The notes below the pieces were generated by a model. It was given only the letters and a program-made list of their open reading frames with translations. It did not search any database and was not told where the DNA came from. A DNA stretch of 24,432 bases. Origin: DASRSE01 sp035656655. Its GTDB lineage: Bacteria > Planctomycetota > Planctomycetia > Pirellulales > DASRSE01. This document shows positions 24,315 to 24,432 of the stretch, one piece after another. A program made the translations under genes and the position numbers. The first letter of the stretch is position 1. Each line of letters begins with the position of its first letter. The stretch is from contig DASRSE010000082.1 of the NCBI GenBank assembly GCA_035656655.1, positions 1-24,432 on the forward strand. The letters run 5' to 3'.

Positions 24315-24432
24315 GCGGCGATCATCACGAGCCCTCGCAGCGACGTCAAGAATTAGGTATTGTGTCCTAGGAATTCCCTGGTTGACCACGCTGCCGCTGG
24401 CGGCGTAGCTCGTGACATGCTCGACCAAGTCA
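24315..24432. other. Window edge without recognised features
   Basis: I see no gene here. The AT-richer stretch TAGGTATTGTGTCCTAGGAATTCC lies in two parts (TAGGTATTGTGTCC, then TAGGAATTCC) at about 24355-24378. It might be an end sequence linked to the transposase relic, but nothing in the window confirms that. Confidence 0.3.

Overview
The window is a GC-rich bacterial chromosome segment, most likely from a planctomycete, probably of the Pirellulales type. That placement is an inference from gene content. It rests on a protein fusing an alpha/alpha-toroid to DUF4159 domains, a Ser/Thr kinase with a multi-membrane-span tail, several large secreted proteins of families common in that phylum, a REP-associated transposase relic, and frequent genes without a Shine-Dalgarno site. 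No rRNA, tRNA or intact mobile element was seen.

Layout. (1) 1-7058, plus strand: a tripartite efflux cluster made of an outer-membrane factor, a MarR regulator, a MacA-like adaptor and a MacB-like ATPase/permease. (2) 7309-9476: a DUF421 membrane protein (plus), then on the minus strand a small hypothetical protein and tRNA-guanine transglycosylase. (3) 9840-12860: a SAM-dependent methyltransferase (plus) convergent with a class III CoA-transferase, which lies 13 bp downstream of a MoxR ATPase (both minus). (4) 13083-17319, plus: a secreted toroid protein with two DUF4159 domains, then 28 bp later a membrane Ser/Thr kinase. The MoxR gene is divergent from this pair. (5) 17320-18281: a dense array of ATTCCC-N8/9-GGGAAT palindromes and composite repeats. 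(6) 18282-21197, plus: an exported glutathione-peroxidase-like protein and a large exported GH42-like glycosidase homologue. (7) 21198-21815: a second repeat cluster between convergent genes. (8) 21816-24071, minus: an exported transglutaminase-like protein with a C-terminal DNRLRE-like domain. (9) 24120-24314, minus: a frameshifted remnant of a REP-associated (Y1/HUH) transposase.

The efflux genes plausibly form one self-regulated export machine. The DUF4159/toroid protein and the kinase look co-transcribed. Together with the divergent MoxR they recall the MoxR/DUF58/VWA clusters of planctomycetes, but the DUF58 and VWA genes are absent here.

The least explained structure is the repeat system. 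Five copies of a roughly 146-149 bp element were found. One has perfect 29-bp terminal inverted repeats, each itself a palindrome. The cores are 90-92 bp, and the copies are mixed with two other recurring spacer types. A decayed REP-type transposase lies about 2.4 kb from the second cluster. Whether that enzyme family moved these elements is only a hypothesis.
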